Shown here: piece after piece, positions 7,359 through 8,370 of the stretch | Layout of the letters: every line of letters starts with the position of its first letter | Numbering within the stretch: the first letter of the stretch is position 1 | Assembly: GCA_025362915.1 (NCBI GenBank) | Contig: JANYEU010000464.1 | Location: forward strand, 1 to 8,370 | Source: Chitinophagaceae bacterium | GTDB taxonomy: Bacteria > Bacteroidota > Bacteroidia > Chitinophagales > Chitinophagaceae | Length of the DNA stretch: 8,370 nt | Direction: 5' to 3' | Notes under the pieces: model-generated | The model's database searches: none | Seen by the model: the letters and a program-made list of their open reading frames with translations, nothing else | What the model was told of the DNA's origin: nothing | Position numbers and translations under genes: made by a program

Positions 7359-7446
7359 GGCACTTTTTGGGTAAGATACCTATCCCATTCAGTAATTTCT
7401 CTTCGGGAAAATATGGTGATGTCTAGATGGGGAATTAGTTTTTGAA

Positions 7447-7758
7447 TTATTCTCCATCCATTCTCTTTGTCCATATCATTGGATGTCGGCTTGTGTGAAA
7501 TACTGCAAATACATTCACTGTGTCATTTTCGGTTATTATAAAATGGACTAAAAAAGGGAACTTCTTAATCAGCATACAACGCACATTCAAGTATCTAACA
7601 CTGTATGCTTCTGGATTAACTTTAAGGGAATTGATTTGAGACCGAACTTGTTTTCCAAAGCGTATTCCCAAACCTGTTGATTGTATTTCGTACTATTTTA
7701 TTGAAGATTCAATGTCGGATAGTGCATCTATGTCAATCAGTATTTTCCTTTGGTTCAT
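7447..7758 (-). pseudogene. RelE/ParE-family toxin interrupted by an in-frame TAG
   Basis: Reading from the ATG at 7758, one base after the antitoxin stop, gives a 103-codon RelE/ParE-type frame with a TAG at codon 22 (7695-7693). Before it is MNQRKILIDIDALSDIESSI and then K21; after it comes YEIQSTGLGIRFGKQV. Together these fit the family's N-terminal helices, which usually read D-I-x-x-A-x-x-W-Y-E-x-Q-x-x-G-L-G-x-x-F. The stop sits exactly where the conserved Trp (TGG) is expected. The remainder is intact: YSVRYLNVRCMLIKKFPFLVHFI with the basic-FPF core (65-69) and VNVFAVFHTSRHP at 81-93, ending at 7447. Normal length is about 95-105 residues, so only the stop is abnormal. A 74-codon remnant could begin at a TTG (7671) but would lack the first helix. 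Probably an inactive toxin, unless the TAG is a sequencing error or is suppressed. Confidence 0.85.
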
Positions 7759-7759
7759 T

Positions 7760-7984
7760 TTATCCTAAGGATTTAGAAACAGCATCCCAATTCAATAGTC
7801 TTTCTGGGTGTCTTCTGCCTTTTTCCATCCTGTCTTGCACTAATTTTTGGTGTTCTTCAAATACAGGCATATTATCATCCCATAATGCTTCCGTCAATAA
7901 TTGCTTTTCGGAAGTAGATAGTGTTTTCACTATGGCTACCAATTCTGGAAAACTAATTTGTGTATTTGTTGAACTATTATTCAT
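7760..7984 (-). CDS. Type II toxin-antitoxin antitoxin (addiction-module component)
   Basis: 74 residues. The N-terminal half is helical, with ELVAIVKTLSTSEKQLLTEALWDD at about 14-37. The charged C-terminal part, HQKLVQDRMEKGRRHPERLLNWDAV (45-69), resembles the toxin-wrapping tail of short addiction-module antitoxins (Unstab_antitox/RelB-like), which end in a W-[DE]-x-[VI] motif. It probably binds the RelE/ParE partner; autoregulation is likely from the family but no DNA-binding motif is obvious. Its TAA (7762-7760) is separated from the toxin ATG by one base, a spacing typical of translational coupling. A weak -7 candidate, TATCTTTA, lies on the minus strand at 8013-8006. The frame is intact even though the toxin is broken. 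Family assignment rests on length, tail motif and neighbour. Confidence 0.78.
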   Translation of the reverse strand: MNNSSTNTQISFPELVAIVKTLSTSEKQLLTEALWDDNMPVFEEHQKLVQDRMEKGRRHPERLLNWDAVSKSLG

Positions 7985-8201
7985 TGCAAAATTTTCTATT
8001 TAGGTTAAAGATAAGAGGTTTTATTACAATTTCTCATAAGTTGATATCCGTTCAACTCCCTGATTGAATACGATAGTGAGAGAGGCATGAACTAGCACCC
8101 CTATTTTCGAAAATAGTGTACTATTGGGGCATTAATGGGCTAGATGGTATTTATCTTAGCGAAGCCACAAGTGACACACTTGCGGTAGCAGCGAGTCCGA
8201 A
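7985..8201. other. 217-bp non-coding region upstream of the TA pair
   Basis: No convincing gene is present. The stretch holds the presumed antitoxin promoter, a spaced inverted repeat TTCAA-N8-TTGAA (8051-8068), a perfect 16-bp palindrome at 8101-8116 that overlaps a second inverted repeat at 8112-8125, and the left part of the GC-rich repeat cluster from 8165. A 27-codon minus-strand frame at 8088-8005 has no recognisable content. Confidence 0.6.
8101..8125. repeat. Overlapping palindromes
   Basis: CTATTTTCGAAAATAG (8101-8116) is a perfect 16-bp self-complementary palindrome. It overlaps AATAGT-GT-ACTATT (8112-8125), a second inverted repeat sharing the AATAG half-site, so the two cannot pair as hairpins at once. 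GGGG at 8126-8129 can also pair with CCCC at 8098-8101. It lies about 120 bp upstream of the antitoxin start. An operator, a recombination site or a terminator remnant are all possible; there is no poly-T tail. Confidence 0.5.
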
Positions 8202-8259
8202 TTACAGACTGATTTGACTTGCGGCAGCGGGTGCTTCTGGTTCACCTGTACCACAAGTG
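8165..8259. repeat. GC-rich cluster of four 9-bp inverted/direct repeats (REP-like)
   Basis: CCACAAGTG occurs twice in identical form (8165-8173 and 8251-8259), and its near reverse complement CACTTGCGG/ACTTGCGG occurs twice between them (8177-8185 and 8217-8224), giving the order A, A', A', A. The first pair folds into a 9-bp hairpin with an ACA loop and one G-T pair. A second hairpin, AGTCCG/CAGACT around AATTA (8194-8210), sits in the middle. By my count 8161-8270 is about 54% GC against about 35% in 8271-8370. The layout resembles REP/BIME-type dispersed repeats. It covers the stop codon and last codons of the right-edge gene. Confidence 0.5.
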
Positions 8260-8369
8260 TCTGATTCGCCAGTATAAAATGGTCCAGGAAAATTAAACGG
8301 ATGTTTTACCCCCCAGTATGAATTGCCCAAAAAGTTATTGTGCTTTGAATACCGCTTTCTAAATGGAAA
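8202..8369 (-). CDS. C-terminal end of an unrecognised gene, cut by the window edge
   Basis: On the minus strand a frame with no start codon in the window is open from the right edge to a TAA at 8204-8202, encoding 55 residues. The peptide is far from random: NNFLGNSYWGVKHPFNF is followed by the dense motif PGPFYTGESDTCGTGEPEAP (visible residues 28-47) and then a low-complexity tail AAASQISL. It is rich in Gly, Pro and aromatic residues with a single Cys, and the GPFYTGESDTCGTG segment looks like a conserved family signature, but I cannot name the family or a function. The last codons, from about the Pro-Ala-Ala-Ala stretch to the stop, fall inside the GC-rich repeat cluster, so the native C-terminus may have been replaced by repeat sequence. 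Confidence 0.6.
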   Translation of the reverse strand, partial: FPFRKRYSKHNNFLGNSYWGVKHPFNFPGPFYTGESDTCGTGEPEAPAAASQISL

Positions 8370-8370
8370 A

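Noticed and set aside
7677..8003. Plus-strand open frame of 108 codons over the toxin-antitoxin genes
   Set aside because: The minus strand carries recognisable antitoxin and toxin sequence with tight spacing; the plus-strand peptide resembles nothing and has shadow-like composition.
8005..8088. 27-codon minus-strand frame starting MPLSLSY upstream of the antitoxin
   Set aside because: Too short, no family signal, and it runs through the presumed antitoxin promoter.
1..8370. CRISPR array, tRNA, rRNA, transposase or phage genes
   Set aside because: No regularly spaced repeats, cloverleaf or rRNA-like sequence, and no transposase, integrase or structural phage motifs were seen on either strand.

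Overview
The window looks like a chromosomal segment from a Bacteroidota genome, probably a Chitinophagaceae-like or other gliding-lineage member. The evidence is a GldJ-type lipoprotein next to murF, a DUF2911 and a DUF983 protein, AT-rich non-coding DNA, little Shine-Dalgarno signal, and at least one good Bacteroidota -7 box (TAnnTTTG) ahead of gcvT. The genus cannot be fixed from this sequence.

Layout. Positions 1-117 may hold the tail of an upstream plus-strand gene, followed by a GNAT acetyltransferase (130-579). A bidirectional hairpin terminator (580-610) separates it from a convergent minus-strand group read as gcvT (2940-1864), an AcpH-like ACP phosphodiesterase (1812-1210) and a secreted or lipid-anchored DUF2911 protein (1196-630). 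A 282-bp divergent intergenic region (2941-3222) carries the gcvT promoter and probably the gldJ promoter. Reading right come gldJ (3223-4776), a strong terminator (4796-4829), murF (4863-6152) and a two-helix DUF983 membrane protein (6226-6687). DUF983 converges, with 3 bp between stops, on a minus-strand cytosolic DsbA/FrnE-like oxidoreductase (7347-6691).

From about 7447 to the right edge the window is accessory in character. It holds a minus-strand type II toxin-antitoxin pair: an intact antitoxin (7984-7760) and a RelE/ParE toxin (7758-7447) interrupted at codon 22 by a TAG where the family normally has tryptophan. Upstream lies a 217-bp non-coding stretch with a perfect 16-bp palindrome. 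Next comes a GC-rich cluster of inverted repeats that runs into the 3' end of a gene cut by the window edge (8369-8202, minus), which I do not recognise.

The core genes serve separate housekeeping roles: one-carbon and glycine metabolism, ACP turnover, gliding/type IX secretion, peptidoglycan precursor synthesis and thiol redox. I see no defence island, CRISPR array, prophage or transposase, and no convincing new multi-gene system. The points most worth checking are the nonsense-mutated toxin beside a preserved antitoxin, and the repeat cluster that appears to supply the C-terminus of the right-edge gene.
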